Positions 25,062 through 35,605 of a stretch of 64,000 bases of DNA are shown piece after piece. The notes under the pieces were generated by a model. That model did no database searches. It saw only the letters and a program-made list of their open reading frames with translations, and was not told where the DNA came from. The position numbers and the translations under genes were made by a program. Origin of the DNA: Modestobacter sp. Leaf380 (GTDB lineage: Bacteria > Actinomycetota > Actinomycetes > Mycobacteriales > Geodermatophilaceae); assembly GCF_001424485.1 (NCBI RefSeq), contig NZ_LMQC01000012.1:767012-831011 (forward strand), given 5' to 3'. Position 1 is the stretch's first letter; every line of letters starts with the position of its first letter.

Positions 25062-26327
25062 GTGCGTCTGCTGGTGATTGGAGCTGTGTCCGGCAACGGT
25101 GGTGATGCCGCGATCCTGCATGCGGAGATCGAGACCGTTCGAGAGGCACTGGGCTCAGAGGAGCTGACTGTGGACGTGGTGGACAGCAACCCCGGGGTTG
25201 CCCGTCGCGTCGTCCCGGGCCTGGACAGGGTCGTGGGTCTGAAGGACCCGGACGCCCTCACACCCCGACGTCCCACTGACCGGTCACTTCCGTCCCGGGC
25301 CTACCGCCGGGTACGCAGGAGCCTGCGTCGTCCGCGCGCAACAGCACCCGCGGCGGGGCCACTGACGATGCGGATGCCGCGCGCCGAGGTCCTCGACTTG
25401 TTCCAGGACGCCGACGTCGTTCTCTACACCGGCGGGACGAGCCTCGTCGAGCACTACCCCCTGGAGGAGAAGTTCGCGCACATCGAGGTCGCGCTGACCG
25501 CTCGCCGACCGCTCGTGCTGGGCACCCAGAGCCTGGGACCGTTCCAGCGACCAGCACACCAGGAGCAGGTCAGGCGGGTGACTGCGCGGGCGTCGGCGGT
25601 GCTGCTCCGGGACGACCGATCTCTCGGCAACCTCGGCCAGATCGGTGCCGACGTGTCGCGCGCCAAGGTGCTGCCGGACATCGTCTTCGCCCTGGCGGAT
25701 CCCCGGCCGCAACGGCCGGTGACACAACGGCCTCGTGTAGCGGTGTCGGCTCGAGCCTGGAACCACTTCTCCGGAACATCCGCCGCCGCCGGCCAGGCTT
25801 CTTACGTCGACGCCTTGCGCGGGGCGGTCACCTGGCTCGTCCGCGAACGGCAGGCCGAGGTCGTGTTCCTCTCGACGTGTCAGGGCATCGACGAGTACTG
25901 GATCGACGACTCCCACACCGCGTCCATGATCGCTGCCGGCCTCCCCGAGGACGTCCGGCAGGGCGTCACTGTCGAGCGAGGACACCGTTCTCCAGCCGAA
26001 CTGCAGGACGCGTACGCCTCGTTCGACGTCGTGCTGGCGACCCGCATGCACGCCGCGATCTTGTCGCTCAACGCGGGGACACCGGTGGTCGCCGTGGCCT
26101 ACGAGTTCAAGACCACCGAGCTCTTCCGCGGACTCGGTCTCGAGGAGCTGTCGCACGACATCGAGACGGTGTCGGCTGCGGGGCTCACGGCGAGCCTGGA
26201 CCACGTCCTGAGCCATCAGGGCGCGGTGCGCGAGGTGGTTGCAGGCAAGGTCGTCGCATGGCGCCGGGAGGCCCGCGAGCTCGGGCTCCTGGTCGTCTCA
26301 GCCCGGCGGAAACGGGCAGACAGCTAG
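25062..26327 (+). CDS. Polysaccharide pyruvyl transferase family protein
   Basis: 421 residues. It starts LLVIGAVSGNGGDAAILHAE, the GN(G)GD motif of the family, with VVLYTGGTSLVEHY, LVLGTQSLGPF and the C-terminal LATRMHAAILSLNAGTPVVA. These WcaK/CsaB-like enzymes transfer pyruvate from phosphoenolpyruvate to sugars as ketals, adding negative charge to the polymer. GTG start, GAGGA six bases upstream. Last gene of the flippase operon, followed by a double hairpin. Confidence 0.87.
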   Translation: MRLLVIGAVSGNGGDAAILHAEIETVREALGSEELTVDVVDSNPGVARRVVPGLDRVVGLKDPDALTPRRPTDRSLPSRAYRRVRRSLRRPRATAPAAGPLTMRMPRAEVLDLFQDADVVLYTGGTSLVEHYPLEEKFAHIEVALTARRPLVLGTQSLGPFQRPAHQEQVRRVTARASAVLLRDDRSLGNLGQIGADVSRAKVLPDIVFALADPRPQRPVTQRPRVAVSARAWNHFSGTSAAAGQASYVDALRGAVTWLVRERQAEVVFLSTCQGIDEYWIDDSHTASMIAAGLPEDVRQGVTVERGHRSPAELQDAYASFDVVLATRMHAAILSLNAGTPVVAVAYEFKTTELFRGLGLEELSHDIETVSAAGLTASLDHVLSHQGAVREVVAGKVVAWRREARELGLLVVSARRKRADS

Positions 26328-26329
26328 CC

Positions 26330-26396
26330 AGCCAGGTCGGACCTGGCTGATCCGGGTTGCGAGCGGCGACTCCACGTGGATCGTGGGTCGCCGCTC
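26330..26396. terminator. Double hairpin between convergent operons
   Basis: Two perfect stems lie between the stop at 26327 and the convergent stop at 26402. AGCCAGGT/ACCTGGCT (26330-26348) has a 3-base loop. GAGCGGCGAC/GTCGCCGCTC (26361-26370 and 26387-26396) has a 16-base loop that contains the palindrome TCCACGTGGA. It can act on both strands. Confidence 0.75.
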
Positions 26397-26401
26397 GTCT
26401 G

Positions 26402-27148
26402 TCACACCGGCGTACGGTCCCAGGACTGCGTGCGATCGGCCCAGTCGTCGTCCGAGACCTCGTCGACCGGCTGCTCTGGCGCGGGTGCCCGACGGTGCGA
26501 CCGGCGCCGCCGCTTGTCACGACCGCCGGCGACCATGAGTGCCAGTCGGTCGACCGCCACCGCTGCGACCATGGCGAGGACCAGGCCGGCGAGAGCCAGT
26601 CCGACGACCACCCGCAACCGATCGGGGTAGGCCTCGATCGGGACGTCCGTCGGAGAACCGACGGCCGTGGTGAACACCTGGTCAGCCGGCGCACCCGCAG
26701 CAACCTGGATCTGCTGGACGACGCCGGCAGACCCCGCGACGACCGTGGCCATGGCCGCCTCGGCCTCCACCTCCGACGTCCCTGTGACCGACAGCTGCAC
26801 CACCAACGACGACTGCTCGTCCCACACGGCGGCCAGGGCGACGCGCTGGCCTGGGATGAGCTGGGTCTGGACGATGGCCGTGTTCAGCGAGTCTGCCAGC
26901 AGGGCGGCCAGTGTGGCCCCGCCGGACTGTGCCCCGAAGGGGTTGGTGGAGAAGCCTCCCGTGCCCGAGGTCGGAAGCCGGGCGTTCAGCAGGGACGGGG
27001 AGGGCAGCACCACGATGCTGGACGAGACCGAGTAGATCGGCTGGACGTTGCGGTAGCCCTGGACTGCCAGCACCCCTGACAGCGCCACGACGAGCAGCAC
27101 GACGTACCAACGTCGCAGACAGGCCCGTAGAACGGCGGCGATCGTCAT
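26402..27148 (-). CDS. Wzz-like chain-length/co-polymerase protein without kinase (first copy)
   Basis: 248 residues. The N-terminal transmembrane helix follows a short basic start (LRACLRRWYVVLLVVALSG), and a periplasmic alpha/beta domain with YSVSSSIVVLPSPSLLNA follows. A second helix near 185-205 (GLALAGLVLAMVAAVAV) leads to a basic cytosolic tail. This is the co-polymerase half of Wzz/CpsC without the BY-kinase domain. A paralogue sharing the start and the NPFG motif is at 29178-29843. It follows the Wzy-like gene on the minus strand. Confidence 0.8.
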   Translation of the reverse strand: MTIAAVLRACLRRWYVVLLVVALSGVLAVQGYRNVQPIYSVSSSIVVLPSPSLLNARLPTSGTGGFSTNPFGAQSGGATLAALLADSLNTAIVQTQLIPGQRVALAAVWDEQSSLVVQLSVTGTSEVEAEAAMATVVAGSAGVVQQIQVAAGAPADQVFTTAVGSPTDVPIEAYPDRLRVVVGLALAGLVLAMVAAVAVDRLALMVAGGRDKRRRRSHRRAPAPEQPVDEVSDDDWADRTQSWDRTPV

Positions 27149-27320
27149 CTCATGCCTGCCTCACACGTCGGTGTAGCACTCGGACTCCTGGGTGCAGCTG
27201 GAGGTGCTCCTCCCTGCCCCACGCGATCGGGGACCCGCCCATCGTGCGCGCCCTGTCGCCCCCTGGCGAGCAGGTGCGCGCGGGTCGCGGGGTGTTCTGG
27301 CTCCCATCGCCGGGCAACCC
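27149..27320. other. 172-base gap between Wzy- and Wzz-like genes
   Basis: No gene is seen. ATG-AGA-TGA just before the Wzz start (27153 down) forms a two-codon open frame whose stop overlaps the real ATG, possibly coincidental. Confidence 0.3.
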
Positions 27321-28730
27321 TCACCTCCGCGCGCTCTCGTACGGCGAGACCAGCGGCGGGAGAGACGTCGGGCTGCCCGGAACCTCGGGCCACCAGGTGC
27401 TCCTCACCACAACGGACGACATGCCGACCAGCACGAAGACCAGCATGGCGCTCTGCTGGAACGCCAGGGTGTCGAAGGTGTAGGCAGCGACTCCTGAGGC
27501 GGCAAGACCACCGGACAGGGCACCAGCCAGGCTGGACCGCTCTGGACTGCGCGGCCGCGCACGGGCAGCAAGACCGTTGAGCACAGCAGGCACCACGAGC
27601 AGAGCGGCGAAGCCGACGACCGCGACGAGACCACCGCTGACCAGAAAGCCCAGCCACTGGTTGTCGAGGTAGCCGTCTGCGCTGGTCAGCGTCTCGCCGA
27701 GGAGGGGACTCCGATCGAACACCTCCATCACGTCGGCGTAGTCGTCGAGTCGGCCCGCGATGCTGTCATCGTCCGTCGAGGTCACGCTGACTCCCCGGAA
27801 CAGCACGACGAAGGCATCGACGACGCGCGGGACCAAGAGGACAGCGACCGCTGGGGCCAGGACGAGGCCGACGGCGACTGCCCAGCGCTGAGCCCGGGTG
27901 GCCAGACAGAGGTAGACCAACATCCCGACTGCGATGCACAACAACCCCGAGCGGGACAGCGCGAACGGCGTGGCCATCGCGATGAGCGCGGCGACGGCCA
28001 TGCTGCTGACGCGACGAACCCGGGTCCCGGCGAACACGGCCATGTGGATGGCGAGCGGCAGGGTCACGGCCAAGCAGACGGCGAACTCGATCGGGTGCGA
28101 GGTCGTGCCGAGGACCCGGACGAAGTCCAGCCTGTCCCGCAACACCCCGGGGTTGCTGGTGAACGCCAGTCCCGGCAGCCGGATCACCTCGGCCCACACG
28201 AAGTCCGCTCCAGTGGCCTGCGCGAGGCCGACGGCAGCGTTGAGTGCGCTCCCTGCCAGCAACCAGCCGAGCAGCCGGCGGACTGCGGCGAGATCGGGAA
28301 CAGACACCGCGATCAACATGGCGATGGCGCAACCAGCCAAGAGGACCAAGAAGTAGCGGAGGCTGGTGGCCGCGTCGGTCGTCGTCAGGTTCCGCCCGGT
28401 CGAGACCCCGTAGCTGAACAGGGACTGCGCCGCGTAGAGGACGAGCACGACGAGGACCGGGTCCACACGGCGGTGCCCGTGCTCTGGCGGTCGTGCGCGC
28501 AACAGACCCAGCAGCAGCAGGAGCAGGGCGGCGAACCCGAGGAGCCGGATCGGAGACCCGTTCGAACGCAGCGGCCCCGCGAGGACCACCTCGCTGGGGA
28601 AGACGAACAGCAGAGCGCAGAACAAGACAGCCAAGGCCGAGGACGGGCCAGGTCCCATCGTCCTGCCCACGACGTCGCGCGCTGACGCCCGGTGGTGCCC
28701 ACGCTCGGCACCACGCTCCGGCAGACGCAT
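27321..28730 (-). CDS. O-antigen polymerase/ligase-like membrane protein (Wzy, second copy)
   Basis: 469 residues with about 11-12 hydrophobic helices. LAFTSNPGVLRDRLDFVRVLG, then TSHPIEFAVCLAVTLPLAIH, and the loop SIAGRLDDYADVMEVFDRSP before ETLTSADGYLDNQWL match the outer-loop layout of the O-antigen ligase/Wzy family. It would polymerise the repeat unit carried by the flippase at 22329. The ATG at 28730 lies two bases after the acetyltransferase stop; a start about 25 codons later is possible. Confidence 0.78.
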   Translation of the reverse strand: MRLPERGAERGHHRASARDVVGRTMGPGPSSALAVLFCALLFVFPSEVVLAGPLRSNGSPIRLLGFAALLLLLLGLLRARPPEHGHRRVDPVLVVLVLYAAQSLFSYGVSTGRNLTTTDAATSLRYFLVLLAGCAIAMLIAVSVPDLAAVRRLLGWLLAGSALNAAVGLAQATGADFVWAEVIRLPGLAFTSNPGVLRDRLDFVRVLGTTSHPIEFAVCLAVTLPLAIHMAVFAGTRVRRVSSMAVAALIAMATPFALSRSGLLCIAVGMLVYLCLATRAQRWAVAVGLVLAPAVAVLLVPRVVDAFVVLFRGVSVTSTDDDSIAGRLDDYADVMEVFDRSPLLGETLTSADGYLDNQWLGFLVSGGLVAVVGFAALLVVPAVLNGLAARARPRSPERSSLAGALSGGLAASGVAAYTFDTLAFQQSAMLVFVLVGMSSVVVRSTWWPEVPGSPTSLPPLVSPYESARR

Positions 28731-28732
28731 CC

Positions 28733-29185
28733 TCAGCCTTCGGTCGTCGGCGGTGCGTCCGCCGAGAGGAACCGGCCGTAGTGCCCGACCTCAATGTCGC
28801 GACGGATCACCTTGGCCGGGTTCCCGGCCACGATCGTCCGCGGCGGGACGTCCTTCGTCACGATGGCGCCCGCAGCCACGATGCTTTCGTCACCCACCGT
28901 CACGCCGGGGAGGATCATGCTCCGCGCACCCACGAAACAGTTCTGCCCGATCACCGTGTCGACGTACAGGCCCCGGGTCCGGTCGTGGCAGAGGATCGTG
29001 GCCCCGAAGGCCACGTAGCTGTGCGCTCCCACGTGCACCCCCGCCGGGTACGTGCGGTCAAAGTAGGCGGACAGGGAGAACATGGCCGTGGGGTGGATGT
29101 GCATCCCCCACAGCCGGTTGTAGTACTGACGCCGGCTGCCTTGCAGCGCGGTGCGGAGCAGGCGCAGCTGATTGAGGCTAGGCAT
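28733..29185 (-). CDS. Hexapeptide-repeat O-acetyltransferase (WcaF-like)
   Basis: 150 residues, mostly left-handed beta-helix hexapeptide repeats: VHVGAHSYVAFGATILCHD, VIGQNCFVGARSMILPGVTV, ending VAGNPAKVIRRD, which is the xenobiotic/maltose/colanic acetyltransferase signature. It transfers acetyl from acetyl-CoA to a sugar in the cytosol. The ATG at 29185 overlaps the TAG of the upstream Wzz-like gene by eight bases. Confidence 0.85.
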   Translation of the reverse strand: MPSLNQLRLLRTALQGSRRQYYNRLWGMHIHPTAMFSLSAYFDRTYPAGVHVGAHSYVAFGATILCHDRTRGLYVDTVIGQNCFVGARSMILPGVTVGDESIVAAGAIVTKDVPPRTIVAGNPAKVIRRDIEVGHYGRFLSADAPPTTEG

Positions 29186-29843
29186 CGACGGTCTCCGTTG
29201 CTCGGGGCCTGCTCGACAACTCGGCACGGACGGCTTCCCGCCGACGGAGTCCGACGTCGAGGACGGTCGAGAGGGTGATGGCCGTGAGCACCCCGGCGGC
29301 GAGGGTCACGATGGTCATGCGCTGACGGTCGGGCGTGATGCGCACCGGGAAGTCCAGTCCCTCACCACCCACGGCCTGGAACGTGATTTCACTAGGGACT
29401 CCCCGCTCAGCCTGCAGCTGCTCGAGCAGACGCCGCGTGGCAGCCTCCGCCGTCGCCATGGCCTGCTGAGCACCTGCGGCGTCTCCCGACGTGGTCTCCA
29501 ACGAGATGAGGGTGGGTCGGCGACCGTCCCACTCCGCGACCAGGGCCGACCCTGTCGGCAGCTGCGAGGACACCTCCGCGAGGCCGAGGTTGCGGCTGAC
29601 GAGGACCGCCAAGACCACAGGGGAGCCAAACGGGTTGGTGTCGGGCGTGACCCCCTCGGGTGCGGTGATGTCACGGGCTGCCGAGAGTCCTGGGCTCGGC
29701 ACGACGGTCACCGACGCCGACACCCGGTACGCCGGGCGGGAGGCATCGAAGAGACCGACCGCGGCCACGGCGAAGACGGCGAACACGGGCAGGAGGACGT
29801 ACCACCTGCGCACGCACGCGCGGAGCAGCTCGATGACGTCCAC
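29178..29843 (-). CDS. Wzz-like chain-length/co-polymerase protein without kinase (second copy)
   Basis: 221 residues. It starts LLRACVRRWYVLLPVFAVFA like the copy at 26402 and shares VVPSPGLSAA and TNPFG. A second helix near 175-195 (TLAAGVLTAITLSTVLDVG) ends in a short basic tail. There is no kinase motif. With the BY-kinase protein at 5945 it is the third chain-length type protein in the window. GTG start behind GGGGG. It begins the operon Wzz, acetyltransferase, Wzy, Wzz. Confidence 0.78.
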   Translation of the reverse strand: MDVIELLRACVRRWYVLLPVFAVFAVAAVGLFDASRPAYRVSASVTVVPSPGLSAARDITAPEGVTPDTNPFGSPVVLAVLVSRNLGLAEVSSQLPTGSALVAEWDGRRPTLISLETTSGDAAGAQQAMATAEAATRRLLEQLQAERGVPSEITFQAVGGEGLDFPVRITPDRQRMTIVTLAAGVLTAITLSTVLDVGLRRREAVRAELSSRPRATETVDA

Positions 29844-30076
29844 GCTCGGACCCCCGTGAGTCTCGGGTCAAGGGCAAGAGCCCATGATGTCAACGGATCG
29901 TCCGGTCTCGTCGCAGGCGCGGTGAGTGATGAGCCACGTACTCCTCGTTCACCGAACCCTTCCCGGCCCGGAAGCAGCGTGGCACAGTCGGCGCAGACAA
30001 TCGCCTGTGCGCTGGTCGTCCGGGCGAGGTGCCCTGTCGTCACCTCACGCCTCACCACAAGCCAGAGGACGCGCTC

Positions 30077-30964
30077 GTGCCACGAAGCAGACGCCTGCCC
30101 CTCGCCCTCCTGGGGGTGGCCGCCTTGCTCGGAGGGTGCGCTGGCGGCCCGACGACAGACGTCGTCCTGGACGCTCGCCCCTCCGTGGCGGCCCAACCGA
30201 CTGTCGTCGCCGATGCCGGCCCGCCAGGCCCGGACAACACCGGAGTACCAGCCGACGTCGACCTGAGGCCCAGTGACGACCTCTACATCACCCAGCCCGG
30301 GTCGGTGATCGACGGCCTGGACGTGGACGGGTGCGTCGTTGTGCGTGCCTCCGACGTCGTCATCCGCAATTCACGCATCCGCTGTGCCGAACCGGTGACG
30401 GCGAACGTGGTGCAGGTGGAGAACGGGGCGACGGGACTGGTCATCGAGGACACCGAGATCGACGGCCTCGGGGAGGCCGACATCGCTGTGGGTTGGAGCG
30501 ACTACACCTTGCGTCGTGTCGACATCCACAGCACGAACGACGGGGTCCGGCTGGGCGACGACGTCCTCATCGAGGACTCGTGGATCCACGACATGATCCG
30601 CCAGGGTGGACTGCACCCCGACTGCATCCAGGCAACGACCGGCAGCGACATCACCGTCCGGAACAACACCTTGGACGTCTACAACCGGGAACGCGATGAC
30701 CTCAACAACGCCGCCGTGCAGTTGGGCAGCGAGACGGGCCCCCGACTCCTCGAACGTGTGCTGATCGAGGACAACTACCTGAATGGCGGGAATTACACCG
30801 TCAACGTCCGAGGCGACACCAACTTCCAGGACGTCGTCTTCCGAGGGAACCGCTACGGGACGGACAGCCGGTACGGGCCTGCGATGGCACCGGGGGGTGT
30901 GGAGTTCTCCAGCGAGCGCATGGACGAAGGAGACACGGACTTCTCGGTCACGACTGCCCGCTGA
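30077..30964 (+). CDS. Lipoprotein with right-handed beta-helix (polysaccharide-lyase-like)
   Basis: 295 residues from GTG 30077, behind AGAGGA. The signal ends in the lipobox ALLGGC, so the mature N-terminus is a lipidated Cys. Residues ~85-290 form parallel beta-helix rungs: DGLDVDGCVVVRASDVVIRN, LVIEDTEIDGLG, VRLGDDVLIEDSWIHDMIRQ, VLIEDNYLNGGNYTVNVRGD. Such folds are common in polysaccharide lyases, epimerases and depolymerases. There is no family-specific catalytic set visible, so the activity is open; conserved Asp/His in HDM..GGLHPDCIQ are candidates. A longer paralogue is at 32961. Its stop is one base from the convergent gene's stop. Confidence 0.75.
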   Translation: MPRSRRLPLALLGVAALLGGCAGGPTTDVVLDARPSVAAQPTVVADAGPPGPDNTGVPADVDLRPSDDLYITQPGSVIDGLDVDGCVVVRASDVVIRNSRIRCAEPVTANVVQVENGATGLVIEDTEIDGLGEADIAVGWSDYTLRRVDIHSTNDGVRLGDDVLIEDSWIHDMIRQGGLHPDCIQATTGSDITVRNNTLDVYNRERDDLNNAAVQLGSETGPRLLERVLIEDNYLNGGNYTVNVRGDTNFQDVVFRGNRYGTDSRYGPAMAPGGVEFSSERMDEGDTDFSVTTAR

Positions 30965-30965
30965 G

Positions 30966-31934
30966 TCAACGCTGGGCGACGGGGATCAACGGGGCCGCGG
31001 CCTGGGCCGGCGCGCCTCCCCAGCCGTCGGTCCAGTCGGCCCGTGCACGCCAGGCAGCCCGCCACACCCGCTCGTGGGCGGGTCGACGCTGTTCCAGGGC
31101 ACCACGCAACAGCACGCCAGCACGCAAGGCCGACGTCGACCAAGCGCGACGCACTGCGGACGGAGACCTCCGGGCCAGCGTCGCCTTCCCCCGCAGCACC
31201 ATCACGACCTTGGCCCCCGAGGTCGACGAGGCGCCGCCGGCGTGTGTCGCCACGACGGTCGGGACGAAGGACAGGCGGCGACCGAGGGCCGAGGCGCGTG
31301 CGCTGAGGTCGACGTCCTCGCCGTACATGAAGTAGCGGGGGTCGAACCCGCCGAGCTCATCCCACAGCTCGGACGACGTCAACAGCACACAGCCGGTCAC
31401 GACCCCGACATCACGTTCGGAGTCCCGCCGCCATCCCCCTAGAGCCTCGGGGTTGGTGACGGACGACCTGGCCATGAGTGTCGACAGACCGGTGGCGAAG
31501 CAGAACTCGCCCCACACCGTCGGCGCGCCGAGACAGGAGTAGGGGTCCAGGGACCCGTCGGGCCGCTCCAACCGCCCCGTCACGATGCCACGGGTCGGGT
31601 CCGCGTCGAGGTGGGCCACCAGGGCCTCCAGAGCGCCCTCGCGCAGGATGGCGTCCGGGTTGAGCAGGAGGATGCGGTCACCGTTCGCCCACGCGCGAGC
31701 GGCGTTGCACGCCCGACCGAAACCCAGGTTGACCTCTGACCGCAGGGCTGTCACCCGATGGGAGAACCGCTCCAGCACCGGCGTGAGCGGCGGCTCCGAA
31801 CCGTTGTCCACGAGGATGATCTCCGTGGAGTCGTCGACGGCGTCCACGAGCGCCTCGAGACACCGGGTGAGCCAGACCGGCGAGCCGAACCCGACGACCA
31901 GCACGGAGACACGAGGGTGCTGACCGTCGGTCAC
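30966..31934 (-). CDS. Glycosyltransferase, GT2 family (WbbL/rhamnosyltransferase-like)
   Basis: 322 residues. VSVLVVGFGSPVWLTRCLEA, then ILVDNGSEPP and LNLGF-type VNLGFGRACNAA, the DPD motif in LLLNPDAILREG, and ELGGFDPRYFMYGEDVDLSA are the complete set of WbbL-type GT2 enzymes. Predicted to add rhamnose or another deoxysugar to the EPS repeat. The GTG start overlaps the stop of the upstream GT2 gene. Confidence 0.9.
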   Translation of the reverse strand: MTDGQHPRVSVLVVGFGSPVWLTRCLEALVDAVDDSTEIILVDNGSEPPLTPVLERFSHRVTALRSEVNLGFGRACNAARAWANGDRILLLNPDAILREGALEALVAHLDADPTRGIVTGRLERPDGSLDPYSCLGAPTVWGEFCFATGLSTLMARSSVTNPEALGGWRRDSERDVGVVTGCVLLTSSELWDELGGFDPRYFMYGEDVDLSARASALGRRLSFVPTVVATHAGGASSTSGAKVVMVLRGKATLARRSPSAVRRAWSTSALRAGVLLRGALEQRRPAHERVWRAAWRARADWTDGWGGAPAQAAAPLIPVAQR

Positions 31935-32785
31935 AGCGACTGCCGAGACGACTCGTCGCGGTTCCAGACGGCGCCACGCCGCCGGATCGAGCGGTGGAGT
32001 ACACCGACCCGGACGGCAGCCGTCACCAACACGAACACCGCCAGCTTCCTGGCGGGCAGCTCTCGGGCTATCGCGCCGAGTCCGCGGTGACCCCGGACAG
32101 TGTCCTGGGTCTCCAGCACGGACGACCGCTCGAGTGCGACGTTGCCGGCGCGGACCCGGACGGCGCGGTGGACCAAGGCCCGGAGGTTCCTCGGCGGGTG
32201 GATGACCAGGCCGGGCCGGGTCGTCGCTCGCTGCGACGAGGGGAAGGTGCGCCGCGCATACAGGTCGTCGGCCACCACCGACGGGAAGGGGAGCAACCGC
32301 TGGTGACCTTCACGGGACACCGCGAAGGCGCCCGACCCGACGTAAGCGTCGTTCATGACCGGCAGCGCCAACCACACGTCGTAATACCAGCGGACCCAGC
32401 GGGAGCACCCGCTGAAGTCGGGCTGGAGAGCGGGCCCCACGACGTGGACGTCGCCGACACGCAACCGGTCTGCCAGGCCGCGAGCAGCGTCGGTACAGAG
32501 GTCCACGTCGGCGTCGAGGTAGATCCGCGGGAACCGGCTCGCCACACGGTCGCCCTCGTTGAGGGCCGCAGCCTTGCCTGCACCGGCGAGGTCGAGGACG
32601 GTCACGTCCCCTCCGTGGGCGCGCGCCTTGGTGACCGTGTCGTCGGTGCACGCGTTGGCTGCGACCACGACCTCGAACTCACCCGGTCGCGCATCACGGA
32701 GCAGGGTGTTGAGACACCGGTCGATGACGCGCCCCTCCTCGTGTGCCGGGATGACCACTGACACCCCGTCGGTCACCTCGGCCAT
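31931..32785 (-). CDS. Glycosyltransferase, GT2 family
   Basis: 284 residues from ATG 32785, behind GAGGGG. SVVIPAHEEGRVIDRCLNTL and VVVAANACTDDTV form the nucleotide site, and IYLDADVDL carries the DxD motif. A C-terminal hydrophobic helix (KLAVFVLVTAAVRVGVL) probably anchors it to the membrane. It is first in a two-gene operon and divergent from the beta-helix gene at 32961. Confidence 0.85.
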   Translation of the reverse strand: MAEVTDGVSVVIPAHEEGRVIDRCLNTLLRDARPGEFEVVVAANACTDDTVTKARAHGGDVTVLDLAGAGKAAALNEGDRVASRFPRIYLDADVDLCTDAARGLADRLRVGDVHVVGPALQPDFSGCSRWVRWYYDVWLALPVMNDAYVGSGAFAVSREGHQRLLPFPSVVADDLYARRTFPSSQRATTRPGLVIHPPRNLRALVHRAVRVRAGNVALERSSVLETQDTVRGHRGLGAIARELPARKLAVFVLVTAAVRVGVLHRSIRRRGAVWNRDESSRQSL

Positions 32786-32960
32786 GCACCCACCCCTCAT
32801 CGCGCGCCCGGGGCCAGCGGGCCCGGTCGTCCGGTCCGAGTATGTCGGCCGGTTCCTCGGCGCACCCGATCCGTTCCCGACGGATGCGCGTGATCCGTCG
32901 CACGTCGACTTCACCCTTCTGGGCGGTTACAGATCGTGGCCACTCGAACACCATCTGTTC

Positions 32961-34472
<1,512 letters not shown>

Positions 34473-34477
34473 CCGGG

Positions 34478-35605
34478 TCAGCCGTCGCTGCCTGAGGCTG
34501 CCAGCAGGGCGAGATGCGCCTGCGCACGGACCCGCCAAGTGTGCGCAGCCACGAACTGCTCCAGTCGGCGAGACGTCCCAGGTGAGGAGGAACCGTCCAA
34601 CGCGGCCCGCAGGGCCTCGCCGACGTCGTCAGCACTACGGACGACGTGGACGTGTGGGGCATCCAGCCACTGGACCGCCGGTAGGTCCGTGGACACCACG
34701 GGCAGCCCTGCGGCGAGGTACTCCAGGAGCTTGAGCGGGAAACTGGCGTCGTTGAACGCCGATGCGACATAAGGCAACAGCCCCACGTCGCTCGCGCGGA
34801 GCAGACCCGCGACGACTGCTGGAGGTTGCTCCCCCAGCAGTTTGATGCGTCCGGACCGGAGGTGCGGCGCCCAAGAATCCGAGGACGAGAAGGTGGTCTG
34901 CTGGCGGCCCACGACACACACGGTCACCCCAGCCGCGCACACGGCGCCCAGGAGCTCCACGTCGATGCGATCGGACACCATGCCGATGAACACCGCTCGT
35001 GGCGCGGACACGTCTGCCAGCAGGGCTGCGGGATCTGCGCTGTGCGCTCCGGGTTCACAACCGGGCGGGATGACGTGAGCTGGCGTGCGGGCGCCCATGG
35101 AGGCCGCAGCGCGGGCGAGGACAGGCGAGACGACGGAGACGACGTCGACCAGCCCCAGGAGCGCTCTCCGGTGGCGCTCGACCCGCCGGGCAGGGACGTT
35201 GATCAAGCCGGCGCCCGCGACGTAGTCGTCCTTGAGCAGGAGCTCGGTCCGCCACGGCCTCAGCGCGCGCACCGTGAGCGGGTGCGCGGCGGTCACGAGC
35301 ACCGAGGGAGCGGGCTCCGACCGGCACACCCACCGGACGACGGCCGCGGTCCACAGTGCCGTGAGCAGCGACAGGCCAGAGCGCCGGCCACGCGGGAGCA
35401 TCCGCGGAGAGACCACAAGCAGCCCGTCGACCTGCCGGACCCTCGACGGGTGTGGGCCCGAACGCCCCAGTCCGAACAGCGGCACGGCCGGCTCGACGTA
35501 GACGACGTCCACGAACTCCGTCAGGGCTCTGGCAACGCGCTGGTCGTAGAGCTGGTGTCCCTCGTACGAGGTCGATGCCAGGAGGACGACTCGACCGAGT
35601 CTCAC
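34478..35605 (-). CDS. Glycosyltransferase, GT4-like
   Basis: 375 residues. VVLLASTSYEGHQLYDQRVA at the N-terminus, RAVFIGMVSDRIDVELLGAV at the domain swap and LPYVASAFNDASFPLKLLEY-type donor loop followed by AAGLPVVSTDLP mark a GT-B enzyme related to Pel/TuaH-like glycosyltransferases. GTG start overlapping the upstream stop (GTGA). Third in the run of minus-strand transferases 38611 to 34478. Confidence 0.82.
   Translation of the reverse strand: MRLGRVVLLASTSYEGHQLYDQRVARALTEFVDVVYVEPAVPLFGLGRSGPHPSRVRQVDGLLVVSPRMLPRGRRSGLSLLTALWTAAVVRWVCRSEPAPSVLVTAAHPLTVRALRPWRTELLLKDDYVAGAGLINVPARRVERHRRALLGLVDVVSVVSPVLARAAASMGARTPAHVIPPGCEPGAHSADPAALLADVSAPRAVFIGMVSDRIDVELLGAVCAAGVTVCVVGRQQTTFSSSDSWAPHLRSGRIKLLGEQPPAVVAGLLRASDVGLLPYVASAFNDASFPLKLLEYLAAGLPVVSTDLPAVQWLDAPHVHVVRSADDVGEALRAALDGSSSPGTSRRLEQFVAAHTWRVRAQAHLALLAASGSDG

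Noticed and set aside
32559-32960. N-terminal extension of the stalked beta-helix protein
   Set aside because: It would overlap the divergent GT2 gene; the signal peptide begins at ATG 32961.
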